A stretch of 64,000 bases of DNA, from assembly GCF_006542765.1 (NCBI RefSeq), contig NZ_SKCD01000011.1, positions 671,619-735,618 on the forward strand, in the 5' to 3' direction. This document shows, one piece after another, positions 55,396-63,999 of the stretch. The stretch's first letter is position 1. Each line of letters starts with the position of its first letter. This DNA is from Paenibacillus luteus (GTDB taxonomy: Bacteria > Bacillota > Bacilli > Paenibacillales > Paenibacillaceae). A model generated the notes under the pieces. The model was not told the DNA's origin. It ran no database searches and saw nothing but the letters and a program-made list of their open reading frames with translations. The translations under genes were made by a program, and so were the position numbers.

Positions 55396-57139
55396 GGTTG
55401 CCTTCCCCTTTCGGTAGCGTAATACGAACCCGCGTACCCACCAAGAGGGTACTCTCGATCTCAAAATCGAAACGCTCGCCATAAATACTCTGCAATCGGT
55501 CATGAATATTTTTCAGACCGATTCCCGTTCCTTTTGCTTCAATGTTAAATTTTCTCAGTGCTTCTAAGTATGCCTTGTCCATCCCTGGACCATTATCAGA
55601 AATAAGGAAGGTCAACTGCTCGTGAGCTTCGTCCTTTTCCACTTTTATTGCAATTCTGCATACGTCCGCCATTTGGTCAACGGCGTGATGAATTGCGTTT
55701 TCGACAATCGGCTGCAGTGTGAACTTCGGAATCAGGCATTCCAAAGCATCTTCTGGAACATCTACATCGAATTCGATTCTCTCCGCGTAACGTACCTTCT
55801 GAATATACATGTAACCTTCTATCAGCTCGAGTTCCTCTCGAATGGTAACCATGGTCCGTTTATCTTCAATGGAAACTCGGAAAATTCGGCTTAACGACTC
55901 CACCATCGTTGAAATGACTTCGTCATTATTCACTCGTGCCATCCAATTAATAGAGCTTAGTGTATTATAAAGAAAATGCGGATTGATTTGCGCTTGTAAA
56001 GCACGGTATTCCGTGTCTTTTATCACAATTTGTTTTTTATAATTTTCGTCAATAAGCTGTTCAATATTTCGAATCATATTCTGAAATCTTTTGTGTAGAT
56101 AGCCGATCTCATCCATTCGCGGCATGGAGTTTGTCTCAAGAGAGGATACACTCCAATCACCTTTCTCCACATTCCGCATTTGCTGTGTTAGTGAAACGAT
56201 TGGCTTGGTCAGCGTTCGCGCGAACATATAGCTGATTGCGGAAGCGACGACTACCAGAATGGCTACAATAGTGACGATGGTGTTTCGCACTGCCTTCCTC
56301 TTTTGAAAAATATCGTTATAAGGGATCAGGCTAATATATTTCCAACCTGTTGAGGAAGATCGCGTATACGCTAAGAAATACGTTTCCCCATCAAAGTTAT
56401 GCAGCAAAAACCCATGATCACCTTGAAAAGGGACGGTTTCGATAGCAATGTCCTTGAATTCTTCTCCACTGGGACGATGCAGCAGCACACCCGAATTCGC
56501 AATCACAAATAATTCAGCAGCTTGGTCCATCGATGGCCGGAAATGTCGTTCGACTAATCCTTGGAAATCAACCCGAAATATGAGGGTGCCCAGCGGCTCC
56601 AGAATCGGGTCAAAAATAGAACGGATTTCTCTGGCCGAAATCAGCTCATTTTCCGATTCAAGCCATACCCCTGCTCCCTCGCGGAGATGTGCTTTGCCAA
56701 CAATACCCTGAATTTGCTCCTCGTCATTCGTTACGTTATTTTGACCGACAAAAAAGTTATACCCTTCATTATTTAAAAAACGGATGGAAGCGATGCTCTT
56801 TTCCGTTAACATGTACTGAAGAACTTTACTTTTAAAATCAGTCATTCTGCGTACCCGCTCATATGACGATAGGACTCCGCGTATATTGATTAATTGTTCT
56901 TGAATCCGTGAATCCAGAGCCATATTCATGGACAGCTTCTCGATATTCCCGATCTCATTCTCAATCCCCGAGACGGACAAATTCATAGCGCGCGAGGCAT
57001 GATCATACAGCATTTCATCATAGGTTTTAAAGGATATTGTCATGGCCACAACAAAACCAGTACACACAACAATGGTAAGCAGCAGCATAATCCCAATTAA
57101 TTTATGCTTGATTTTCATGCGGTTTATCATCTTTATCAT
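55388..57139 (-). CDS. Sensor histidine kinase (YesM-like)
   Basis: 583 residues. Two membrane segments (residues about 12-32 and 285-305) flank an extracellular sensing region, followed by HAMP, the His box AQINPHFLYNTLSSINWMA and the HATPase with VENAIHHAV and TGIGLKNIHDRL. This His_kinase layout (LytS/YesM type) is typical of sugar-sensing systems in Paenibacillus. RBS GGAGGAAG lies 5 bases before the ATG. It senses sugars or a solute-binding protein outside the cell and works with the YesN-like regulator. Confidence 0.94.
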   Translation of the reverse strand: MIKMINRMKIKHKLIGIMLLLTIVVCTGFVVAMTISFKTYDEMLYDHASRAMNLSVSGIENEIGNIEKLSMNMALDSRIQEQLINIRGVLSSYERVRRMTDFKSKVLQYMLTEKSIASIRFLNNEGYNFFVGQNNVTNDEEQIQGIVGKAHLREGAGVWLESENELISAREIRSIFDPILEPLGTLIFRVDFQGLVERHFRPSMDQAAELFVIANSGVLLHRPSGEEFKDIAIETVPFQGDHGFLLHNFDGETYFLAYTRSSSTGWKYISLIPYNDIFQKRKAVRNTIVTIVAILVVVASAISYMFARTLTKPIVSLTQQMRNVEKGDWSVSSLETNSMPRMDEIGYLHKRFQNMIRNIEQLIDENYKKQIVIKDTEYRALQAQINPHFLYNTLSSINWMARVNNDEVISTMVESLSRIFRVSIEDKRTMVTIREELELIEGYMYIQKVRYAERIEFDVDVPEDALECLIPKFTLQPIVENAIHHAVDQMADVCRIAIKVEKDEAHEQLTFLISDNGPGMDKAYLEALRKFNIEAKGTGIGLKNIHDRLQSIYGERFDFEIESTLLVGTRVRITLPKGEGNHV

Positions 57140-57243
57140 GTCATCTTCCTCCGAATCTTCATAAACCTAAATGAAATAAGTTCGTCATTCCTCCTTCATT
57201 TTGCTGATTCCCCATCGTAACTATACGTTAATTCGAACAAAAC

Positions 57244-57257
57244 CGATAACGCTTTCA
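57244..57257 (-). promoter_or_regulatory. cre box upstream of the YesM/YesN operon
   Basis: TGAAAGCGTTATCG on the minus strand matches TGWNANCGNTNNCA in all but the last base. It lies about 105 bases before the kinase start, so CcpA probably represses the whole uptake operon when glucose is present. The 376-base gap 57140-57515 contains this box and a terminator; I see no gene. Confidence 0.6.
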
Positions 57258-57387
57258 TTCAATCATTTGTCTGTCTATTTGGTTTTCCTAGTATGATGTC
57301 GCTATCTGAAACTTGTCAACAATAATCCTCGTTTGCCTTCAGTATTCGCACGCCTTCACTGTCGTTGTATTGATAACTAAATACATC

Positions 57388-57426
57388 AAAAAAGCTTTCA
57401 GCTGTGATGTGCTGAAAGCTTTTTTT
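57388..57426. terminator. Bidirectional terminator
   Basis: 15-bp stem AAAAAAGCTTTCAGC / GCTGAAAGCTTTTTT with an 8-base loop; T run on either strand. It isolates the MDR oxidoreductase gene from the YesM/YesN operon. Confidence 0.85.
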
Positions 57427-57515
57427 ACTAATCATTTATGTCGTTCGTTGCGAGCTTGATATTAAAATGATATGTTTATACTATAATGTAAATTTTCCAG
57501 CTACGAGAGCTAAGC

Positions 57516-58514
57516 TTAGAACGTTACAATTACTTTACCTTGCGAATGGCCAGTAGAGACTTTAGCCAATGCCTTGTTGATGTCATTAAAATGATAAACG
57601 GAGTCTATTGAGGGCTTGATGTTTTTTTCTTCAACAAGATTAGTAACCTGTTGTAACTGACTTCCATTGGCCTGCACAAATATAAAACGATATTCAATTT
57701 GATGCTTGCGTGCCAAAGAATCGATGCGGTACCCAACTATGCCAAACAATAGTCTTTTCCATAATGGAAAATTTCGTTCAACCGCAAAGTGATAATTTGG
57801 TGAAGCTTTCAAGGATACTAGTTTCCCTTGGGGTTTTAAAATACTCATTTCGGCCTTAATCTCTACGGTTCCCAAGGTGTCGATCACATAATCAATATCA
57901 GATAGAACGTCAGCATAGCTTTCTTCTTTATAATTGACGAATTGGTCTGCGCCAATCGACACGGTGCGTGATCTGCCTCTTTCGCTCCCACTTGTGATGA
58001 CATACATCCCCATTGATTTGGCAATAGGAATTGCCATTGCACCAAAGCCTCCCGTTCCACCAGGAATGAACAGCTTTTTATTAGGCTGAGCATGAAGCAT
58101 ATCATGTAAAGCTTGATATGCCGTCAAAGCAGTGAGCGGTACTGCCGCTGCTTCAGTAAACGACAGATTTTCAGGCATAATGGCTATTGCCTCTTCCTTC
58201 ACCGCTGCATATTCAGCAAAAGCTCCAATTTGGTTTATGGGCAATCGCGTATAAACGTGATCACCAACACTGAAATTCACTACCTCTTTTCCTACGGCTT
58301 CAATAACGCCTGATAGTTCATTTCCTAAAGTTAATGGGAATTCATAATCAGAAATCATCCGAACACTGCCATTTATAATTAGTATATCTAATGGATTTAC
58401 TCCCGCAGCTTTTACATTAATAAGAACCTCTTTGTCATTGATTAACGGTATTGCCGTCTCATTCAGTTCCAGTTGAACTTTTTTTGAATACTTTTGTAAT
58501 TGCGCTGCTCTCAT
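57516..58514 (-). CDS. Zinc-less MDR oxidoreductase (quinone reductase-like)
   Basis: 332 residues. N-terminal GroES-like domain (VKAAGVNPLDILIINGSVRM, LGNELSGVIEAVGKEV, FSVGDHVYTRLP) and a Rossmann domain (FIPGGTGGFGAMAIPIAKSMG). No structural or catalytic zinc Cys cluster, which fits the quinone oxidoreductase branch. It reduces quinones or enones with NADPH. It lies downstream of the alkene reductase relic and SDR gene, all minus strand, forming a small redox group. Confidence 0.88.
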   Translation of the reverse strand: MRAAQLQKYSKKVQLELNETAIPLINDKEVLINVKAAGVNPLDILIINGSVRMISDYEFPLTLGNELSGVIEAVGKEVVNFSVGDHVYTRLPINQIGAFAEYAAVKEEAIAIMPENLSFTEAAAVPLTALTAYQALHDMLHAQPNKKLFIPGGTGGFGAMAIPIAKSMGMYVITSGSERGRSRTVSIGADQFVNYKEESYADVLSDIDYVIDTLGTVEIKAEMSILKPQGKLVSLKASPNYHFAVERNFPLWKRLLFGIVGYRIDSLARKHQIEYRFIFVQANGSQLQQVTNLVEEKNIKPSIDSVYHFNDINKALAKVSTGHSQGKVIVTF

Positions 58515-58557
58515 GCTTAACCCTCTTTCTATGAATAATCAGTGCTCGCGTAAGATG

Positions 58558-58588
58558 AATGGCGTACAATTTAAAATTGCACGCCATT
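58558..58588. terminator. Hairpin upstream of the MDR gene
   Basis: AATGGCGTACAATTT and AAATTGCACGCCATT form a stem with one mismatch, followed by TT on the plus strand and by ATTCATC on the minus strand. It probably ends the transcript of the alkene reductase relic. Confidence 0.6.
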
Positions 58589-58605
58589 TTCTCCTATAGC
58601 TATTG

Positions 58606-58731
58606 TTACCTTTCATGAGAAGACAATTCGTTCATCGTAGGGTAATCCGTATAACCTTTGCTTCCCTGTCCAAAGAATGGTGTAGGATTCGCTTCATTCA
58701 ATGGTGCACCTTGTCGAAGGCGTTCCACTCC
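58606..58731 (-). pseudogene. C-terminal relic of an alkene reductase (Old Yellow Enzyme)
   Basis: A 41-codon minus-strand stretch reads VERLRQGAPLNEANPTPFFG and then QGSKGYTDYPTMNEL before a stop, which matches the conserved C-terminus of NemA-type flavin reductases. Nothing of the catalytic barrel is left between this and the SDR gene, so the remainder was deleted. Confidence 0.75.
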
Positions 58732-58766
58732 TTTTCAAATGATATGTCCTGTCAATCGCATACATA

Positions 58767-59519
58767 TTACAGCCCTTCAAAGATTGGATAGATTTGTCCT
58801 CTCAAATTGAAATCATAGTTCTGGTCTACGATTCCTACCACTTCGTTGCTATCAAAAAGATCCAGCATAAAGCCCGCCATTTGCTGAGCGGTATGATACT
58901 TAGGTAAGTTGGCTGAGTAATCAAAATCTTCAACATCGATTGATTTTTTCACAAATTCAGTTTCCGTGATTGCTGGTGCTAGAATTTTAGCCTTTGTTTT
59001 CGCGCCTTTCAGTTCGAGTTCTTTTGCAAGCCCTTCTGTGAAGGCACTCACATAATATTTAGATGCAGAGTAAGCAACACTACCGACAGCAATGACATAT
59101 CCAAGTGCTGATGATACGTTAATTAATTGCGTACCTTCTACGTCAGCATAATCTCGAACATATAGTGTTGAAAGGATGGTCAAGGATTCAATGTTAACAC
59201 GTAACATCGTTTCGACTTTTTCCAGATTCTGCTCAGCTACGAAGGAACCTTCACCAAGCCCTGCATTATTTACCCATGTCTCAATTTGATATTCCTTTAA
59301 ATCGTTATACAATGAGTAGACTTGTTCCGTAACGGACAGGTCGTTTGTACGAATCACAACATCTAGATCAGGATGGTTATTTTGGATCGTCGATTTAAGC
59401 TCTTCTAATTTGTCCAATCTTCTGGCTACCAAAATCAAATTTTTCCCACGTGCAGCAAACGCTAATGCTGTCTCATATCCAATGCCGGAACTTGCTCCTG
59501 TGATTACGGTGTACTTCAT
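58767..59519 (-). CDS. Short-chain dehydrogenase/reductase (SDR)
   Basis: 250 residues, classical SDR: VITGASSGIGYETA at the start, WVNNAGLGEG, the Ser of LINVSSALGYV and the YSASK catalytic Tyr and Lys. It reduces carbonyl compounds with NAD(P)H. RBS TGGAGGAGAG upstream. Its promoter carries two copies of a TetR-type operator, and the tetR gene is next upstream, so the gene is probably induced when the TetR ligand binds. Confidence 0.93.
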   Translation of the reverse strand: MKYTVITGASSGIGYETALAFAARGKNLILVARRLDKLEELKSTIQNNHPDLDVVIRTNDLSVTEQVYSLYNDLKEYQIETWVNNAGLGEGSFVAEQNLEKVETMLRVNIESLTILSTLYVRDYADVEGTQLINVSSALGYVIAVGSVAYSASKYYVSAFTEGLAKELELKGAKTKAKILAPAITETEFVKKSIDVEDFDYSANLPKYHTAQQMAGFMLDLFDSNEVVGIVDQNYDFNLRGQIYPIFEGL

Positions 59520-59562
59520 ATTACTCTCTCCTCCAAAAAATCAGAATTATTTGTGTAAAAAT

Positions 59563-59582
59563 TTTAGAACGATCGTTCTAAA
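59563..59582. promoter_or_regulatory. TetR-type operator in the SDR leader
   Basis: 20-bp perfect palindrome TTTAGAACGATCGTTCTAAA between the SDR promoter and start codon. Likely binding site of the adjacent TetR regulator. Confidence 0.75.
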
Positions 59583-59616
59583 TTGGATGAAAAAAAGATA
59601 GCTCTGACTTGCTTTT

Positions 59617-59645
59617 ACTATATCATTTCTAGAACGATCGGTAAA
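59617..59645 (-). promoter_or_regulatory. SDR promoter overlapping a second TetR operator
   Basis: Minus strand TTTACC, 17 bases, TATAGT. Within the spacer lies CGATCGTTCTAGA, identical in its main half to the palindrome at 59563. Repressor bound here would exclude RNA polymerase. Confidence 0.7.
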
Positions 59646-59753
59646 GAATAATTTTATTAGGATCACATCCTACCTATACGTAGTAAATGATCCCTTTATC
59701 TATTGTTCGCCTTTTTTTATAGTATTTAAAAATGACACTGGTTGTAACTTCGG

Positions 59754-60326
59754 TCAGTCTATTACAGCCAGCGTCGTATCAACAATATCCTTTAGCTTTT
59801 GTTGATCCGTCGTGGTCTTAACCAATATGCGTAGTCCCAACCAAGCATTCATTAAAAAGTGAGACATAACCTTAGCTTCAAGGTTAGCCCTGATTTCACC
59901 GGTTTGTTGCCCTTCCTGAAGAAGTTGAGTCAAAAACACTTCAGTCTTGAAATAACTATTCTCGACCAAGGATGCAACATCCGGATCCAATACGCCCAAT
60001 TCAACACCTGAATTCACTAGTAAACAACCCAGAGGTTCTCCTTCATTTCTCAAAGTAAGTTCAAACATTGCCCGGATTATTACCTTGACCGGCTTTTGCT
60101 TTTCAATGAGGAATCTCATTTTTTGGCTTTGCTTTGCTTCATACCGTTCGAGAGCTTTCATAAACAAAGCATGTTTATCCCCAAATGTATCATAGATACT
60201 TCTCCGATGAATGCCCATGAAATCAACTAATTCCTGCATTGACGTTTTCTCATACCCTTGTGTCCAAAACAATTGTATTGCTTTATCCAATACTTCATTA
60301 ACTTCAAATTCTTTGGATCTTGCCAT
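59754..60326 (-). CDS. TetR-family repressor
   Basis: About 190 residues from the ATG at 60326 (GAGGTG upstream; longer frame lacks RBS). N-terminal helix-turn-helix: VLDKAIQLFWTQGYEKTSMQ, ELVDFMGIHRRSIYDTFGDK. The C-terminal ligand domain (LGCLLVNSGVELGVLDPDV) matches TetR proteins of the YezE/AcrR-like type. It probably represses the SDR gene and itself; its own promoter has half of the same operator. Confidence 0.92.
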   Translation of the reverse strand: MARSKEFEVNEVLDKAIQLFWTQGYEKTSMQELVDFMGIHRRSIYDTFGDKHALFMKALERYEAKQSQKMRFLIEKQKPVKVIIRAMFELTLRNEGEPLGCLLVNSGVELGVLDPDVASLVENSYFKTEVFLTQLLQEGQQTGEIRANLEAKVMSHFLMNAWLGLRILVKTTTDQQKLKDIVDTTLAVID

Positions 60327-60346
60327 AGTCATCACCTCAGACAATC

Positions 60347-60375
60347 ATTATACATTGAAGTGAACGATCAGCAAA
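60347..60375 (-). promoter_or_regulatory. tetR promoter with operator half-site
   Basis: Minus strand TTTGCT, 17 bases, TATAAT, with GATCGTTC of the TetR operator in the spacer. This suggests autoregulation. The leader to the ATG is very short. Confidence 0.6.
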
Positions 60376-60466
60376 CCGAATGTGTAAAAACAATCTGATC
60401 AGGAAGATCCGTATTGTTGGGTTACCCAAAAAGATACCTTTGGACCGTTTACGATGCATCGCCCCA

Positions 60467-61561
60467 TTAACCAGCATTTCTAAAATCTAGTGGTAGTGTC
60501 AAGAAAAATTTAAAATTCCCCTCTATATGATTGAGCTTTAAGGATCCTCCATGTAACTCAATGATGTTTCTAGCTATAGAAAGACCTAATCCTGCTCCAG
60601 TCTGAATGCCTTCTGTACTGCGAGCATGGTCCACTTTATAAAAACGGTCAAACAACTTCATTTCTTGTTCCGGTGTGAGTGGTTTCCCTTTATTTTCGAT
60701 CGTAATCATAATGTTTGATTCGTTCGAATTTATGTTAATACTAACGGTTCCTGGCTTGACTGAGTATTTAAGTGCATTCATAAGCAAATTATCAATGGCT
60801 CTGGCGATTTTTTCACTGTCCACAAATGTGTATAAGGGGAAACCCCCTATTTTTTTAACAATACTTATTTCGTTTTCTTGTGCAATAGGCTCAAATTCAA
60901 AGAGCAATTGTTCAAGGAGTTTATTAACATCCACATTTTTAAGCTCTAAGCTTGTTTCATTTGAAGTAAGTCTGGTGTACTCAAATAAATCATCCAGCAT
61001 GCTCTTTAAATGAACAGCTTTATTATAAGTGTTTTGTAGAAATCTTTTATATTCATCTTTCGATTGAAATAAATCGTTTCTTAATAGTTCAATGTAGCCA
61101 ATGATACTAGTAAGAGGCGTCCGCAAGTCATGTGATATACCCGTTATCAATTCCATTTTGGATTTTTCGGCTTCCCGTTCTTTATTAATCTGTTGCTGCA
61201 GACGTTCTGCCATCAAATTGATGTTCAACGCAACTCTGCCGAGTTCATCTTTTCGAACGACTGAAACCCGGTAATCTAAATCTCCTGTAGCAATAATTTG
61301 AATTCCTCGCTCCAATGTAATTAGATCAGCTACTATCCGTTGTGTCAAAACAAAAAAGGTTAAAACAAAGAAACCTGTAAATATCGGAATCGTTAGATGT
61401 CCCATCATATTATTCAAACTCTGATCAATAAGGTAAACACTATAGTGAACGATCTGTGAAAGAATAATGGCAATAAAGAAACTAAATACAGAATTCATGA
61501 TGATATTAATCTGAATTTTACTTGTTCTTTTGTTAACCCTTTTAATCAATTTTATAGCCAA
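60467..61561 (-). CDS. VanS-like sensor histidine kinase
   Basis: 364 residues with two membrane segments (SVFSFFIAIILSQIVHYSVY and IPIFTGFFVLTFFVL), HAMP, the His box MELITGISHDLRTPLTSIIGYI and the ATPase motifs LMNALKYS, NKGKPL and GAGLGLSIARNIIELHGG. The extracellular part is very short, so it probably senses membrane state or a partner protein. Its first codons overlap the regulator gene by 20 bases. The annotated start is a TTG; a TTG four codons later is an alternative. Confidence 0.9.
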   Translation of the reverse strand: MAIKLIKRVNKRTSKIQINIIMNSVFSFFIAIILSQIVHYSVYLIDQSLNNMMGHLTIPIFTGFFVLTFFVLTQRIVADLITLERGIQIIATGDLDYRVSVVRKDELGRVALNINLMAERLQQQINKEREAEKSKMELITGISHDLRTPLTSIIGYIELLRNDLFQSKDEYKRFLQNTYNKAVHLKSMLDDLFEYTRLTSNETSLELKNVDVNKLLEQLLFEFEPIAQENEISIVKKIGGFPLYTFVDSEKIARAIDNLLMNALKYSVKPGTVSININSNESNIMITIENKGKPLTPEQEMKLFDRFYKVDHARSTEGIQTGAGLGLSIARNIIELHGGSLKLNHIEGNFKFFLTLPLDFRNAG

Positions 61562-62222
61562 CTCCCCATACGGTTTTAATATATTGAGGTGCTCTTGGTA
61601 CTTCTTCTATCTTCTCTCTTAAGTTACGGATATGTACCATCACTGTATTATCTGAATAACCATAAGGTTCTTTCCATACGCTTTCATAAATTTTTTCTGA
61701 GCTAAATACTTGTCCAAGGTGACTTGCTAGCAATTCTAAAATGTCAAACTCAATTGGAGTTAGCGCGATATCGTTTTCCCTCAACTTTACGGAATGTTTA
61801 CCTTTATCGATAATGAGGTCTTTGATATGGATAACCATTTGGATATCTTGTTTACTTTTCATCATACTTCTCCGAAACTGAGCCTTGACTCTTGCGAGTA
61901 ATTCCATGGGATTAAAAGGCTTAATCATGTAATCGTCTGCACCTATCGTAAGGCCAGTAATCTTGTCCATGTCCTCCTGTTTAGCCGAAAGCATAATGAT
62001 CGGAACGTCTGAGAACTCCCTTATTTTAAGACAAGTGTGGATACCATCTAATTTCGGCATCATGACATCCAATATGACCAATTGGACTGAATTTGTTTGA
62101 ATTGCCTGTAACGCTTCTATTCCATTTGTTGCTTCACATACAGAATACCCTTCATTGCGAAGATATACATGCAGAATATCTCGAATCTCTGAATCATCGT
62201 CTACAACAAGGACTGTATTCAT
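61542..62222 (-). CDS. OmpR-family response regulator (VanR-like)
   Basis: 226 residues: receiver VLVVDDDSEIRDIL, phosphoacceptor in LVILDVMMPKLDG, and winged helix DNA-binding domain (LTPIEFDILELLASHLG, VMVHIRNLREKI, IKTVWGVGYKID). Coupled by overlap with both the methyltransferase stop (ATGA) and the kinase start. The regulator probably controls the methyltransferase and DedA genes, which precede it. Confidence 0.93.
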   Translation of the reverse strand: MNTVLVVDDDSEIRDILHVYLRNEGYSVCEATNGIEALQAIQTNSVQLVILDVMMPKLDGIHTCLKIREFSDVPIIMLSAKQEDMDKITGLTIGADDYMIKPFNPMELLARVKAQFRRSMMKSKQDIQMVIHIKDLIIDKGKHSVKLRENDIALTPIEFDILELLASHLGQVFSSEKIYESVWKEPYGYSDNTVMVHIRNLREKIEEVPRAPQYIKTVWGVGYKID

Positions 62223-62812
62223 GAATAATCACTCCCTGCTTTATTGTTATCTTTGAGCACTTTACGACAAGTATAAACGAAAGCTGGCGGGAAATTGAAG
62301 GGGACAAGCCCAATATTTTCTACTACGAACTTATCGGATAAGCGTTTTTTCATCTGAAGCGAATATTGAAAGGCAACGAACAGTCCTCCGGGTTTTAAGG
62401 CCTGATAAACTTGGTCAAGCAATATTTCTCTTATATCCTGTTTAAAATTAAAAAAAGGCAATCCACTAATAATACAGTCTAATTGTTCTATACCATCACC
62501 ATTTATAATTTCAACTAATTGACAGGCATTAGGATGACAGTTGAAGTGAGGATAGTCTTTTTTTAAATTCCTCCTCATCGTTTCATCCATTTCAAACAAG
62601 AAAACTTTCGTGTTTTTTAGGGAATGTTTCTCGATTGCACCTGTGATTGCTCCTGTACCAGAGCCAAGTTCCGCCACAGTACGTACTTTGTCCCACGAAA
62701 TAGCATTAACCATTTTGCCTGCCAAAAACCGGGAACTCGGAACTATGCTGCCAACCTGTTTAGGCTGTTGAATAAAACTTTGCATAAACTGTATATAATG
62801 ATTCATACTCAC
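62219..62812 (-). CDS. Class I SAM-dependent methyltransferase (phospholipid methyltransferase-like)
   Basis: 197 residues with SAM-binding motif AELGSGTGAITGAI, FLFEMDETMR and the acceptor-loop CIISGLPFFNF. This pattern (VGSIVPSSRFLAGKMV at the start) matches the phospholipid or rRNA-adenine-like methyltransferases often found near DedA genes. It may methylate membrane lipids. Stop overlaps the regulator start. Confidence 0.8.
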   Translation of the reverse strand: MSMNHYIQFMQSFIQQPKQVGSIVPSSRFLAGKMVNAISWDKVRTVAELGSGTGAITGAIEKHSLKNTKVFLFEMDETMRRNLKKDYPHFNCHPNACQLVEIINGDGIEQLDCIISGLPFFNFKQDIREILLDQVYQALKPGGLFVAFQYSLQMKKRLSDKFVVENIGLVPFNFPPAFVYTCRKVLKDNNKAGSDYS

Positions 62813-62869
62813 TGATTACACCTCATTTTATTTTGCTTATTTTGATTGATTTCATTCACTATCTATCAT

Positions 62870-63346
62870 TCAGAAAATTTTCTGGGTAAAAATCCCGATA
62901 ACAAAAAAAGTCGCAGTCCACAATAAAGCGCTGGAATAAGATATGAGAGCAAACGTTTTAAACTTCACATTTCCAAGACCCACAAGCATAGGCATGATAT
63001 ACCTGACTATTGGCAAAAAAAATCCAATCACCATTGCCCAGTTCCCGTGCTGCTGTAAGATAGATTGAGCCTTTTGAAAGTGACGATTCCTAGTTAATTT
63101 TCCATTGAAATGATTTCCAAATATTTTTCCTAGAAAATAAGATACGGTTACCGCTATTAGCAGTCCCAATAATATAACTGAATAAGTAATCCAAGGATTT
63201 AAAGTACCCTTGCTGCTCAAAAAGGCGCCAGTTAGTATCGTTATTTCGTTTGGTACAGGGATACCGAAAGGACCAAGGGAAAAGGCAACAAAAAACATAA
63301 AATATCCATATTGATCAACTAATTGCATAATAGTATGACTGAACAT
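62870..63346 (-). CDS. DedA-family membrane protein
   Basis: 158 residues from the ATG at 63346 (GAGGAGG upstream; an earlier ATG overlaps this site). Signature FSLGPFGIPVPNEITILTGAFLSSKG, KIFGNHFNGKLTRN, and IGFFLPIVRYIMPMLVGLGN with the conserved Arg. Members are lipid scramblases or flippases needed for membrane homeostasis and resistance to cationic peptides. With the methyltransferase and VanRS-like pair it forms a likely envelope-stress unit. Confidence 0.9.
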   Translation of the reverse strand: MFSHTIMQLVDQYGYFMFFVAFSLGPFGIPVPNEITILTGAFLSSKGTLNPWITYSVILLGLLIAVTVSYFLGKIFGNHFNGKLTRNRHFQKAQSILQQHGNWAMVIGFFLPIVRYIMPMLVGLGNVKFKTFALISYSSALLWTATFFVIGIFTQKIF

Positions 63347-63452
63347 GTTGATCCTCCTCATTTCGAATTCATAGATGAAGAATACCAGTTAAATCTAAGC
63401 TCCCTATGAGGATTTTTCTAAAGAAATTCTGAAGAAAGGTTGCTGTGAATGA

Positions 63453-63500
63453 AAAAAAGCACTTCTAAATCAGGAAAATAAACCTGATTTGAAAGTGCTT
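63453..63500 (-). terminator. Terminator after the right-edge gene
   Basis: 18-base arms (16 matches) AAGCACTTCTAAATCAGG / CCTGATTTGAAAGTGCTT, followed by seven T on the minus strand. Confidence 0.85.
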
Positions 63501-63606
63501 CAAAAGTAATGTTAATAAAGCATGTTTTTGAGATGGACTAGCCAAGGAATTCCTCCAACAATAGCGTGCAATCGTTTTTTGAAATCCACGTCGTCTGTCA
63601 GAGTAA

Positions 63607-63999
63607 TCAAATCTCTTTCATATACATGTTCTGATCCTGCAATCGAATCAGCACTTTGCCAAAACGTCCGCCTTCCTGGATGACTACTTTACCGGATGGA
63701 TAGGCTTGCTCCAAATAGTCAGCAATTATTTTCCGATTCCGCTCATCTATAGGAAGACGACGATGTCCAAGCCAAGTTATCGCTTCCTGCAACGCCGCTT
63801 CCCTGGAGACTTCCTTCGTTTTCGTTTCCCTTGTGATTAGCGTTTCGTATGCATAACCTTTAAGATACAGTAGCTGCAGCAAGTACCCCATTTCTGAATG
63901 TTGCGCATGGAAGGGCTTACCGGTGACGAGCGGCCAGATTTCATTCACTAGGCTGTGTTCCGCAGGACTTACCGGCATACTGATATAACAAAACTTTCG
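63607..63999 (-). CDS. Methyltransferase-like protein, C-terminal part (open at right edge)
   Basis: The frame stays open through the window edge; the 131 visible residues include EHSLVNEIWPLVTGKPF, HSEMGYLLQLLYLKGYAYET and LGHRRLPIDERNRKIIADYL, a pattern I associate with the C-terminal region of class I SAM-dependent methyltransferases of Paenibacillus-like genomes. The SAM motif would lie outside the window. The first internal ATG (63978) is probably not the start. Confidence 0.55.
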   Translation of the reverse strand, partial: RKFCYISMPVSPAEHSLVNEIWPLVTGKPFHAQHSEMGYLLQLLYLKGYAYETLITRETKTKEVSREAALQEAITWLGHRRLPIDERNRKIIADYLEQAYPSGKVVIQEGGRFGKVLIRLQDQNMYMKEI

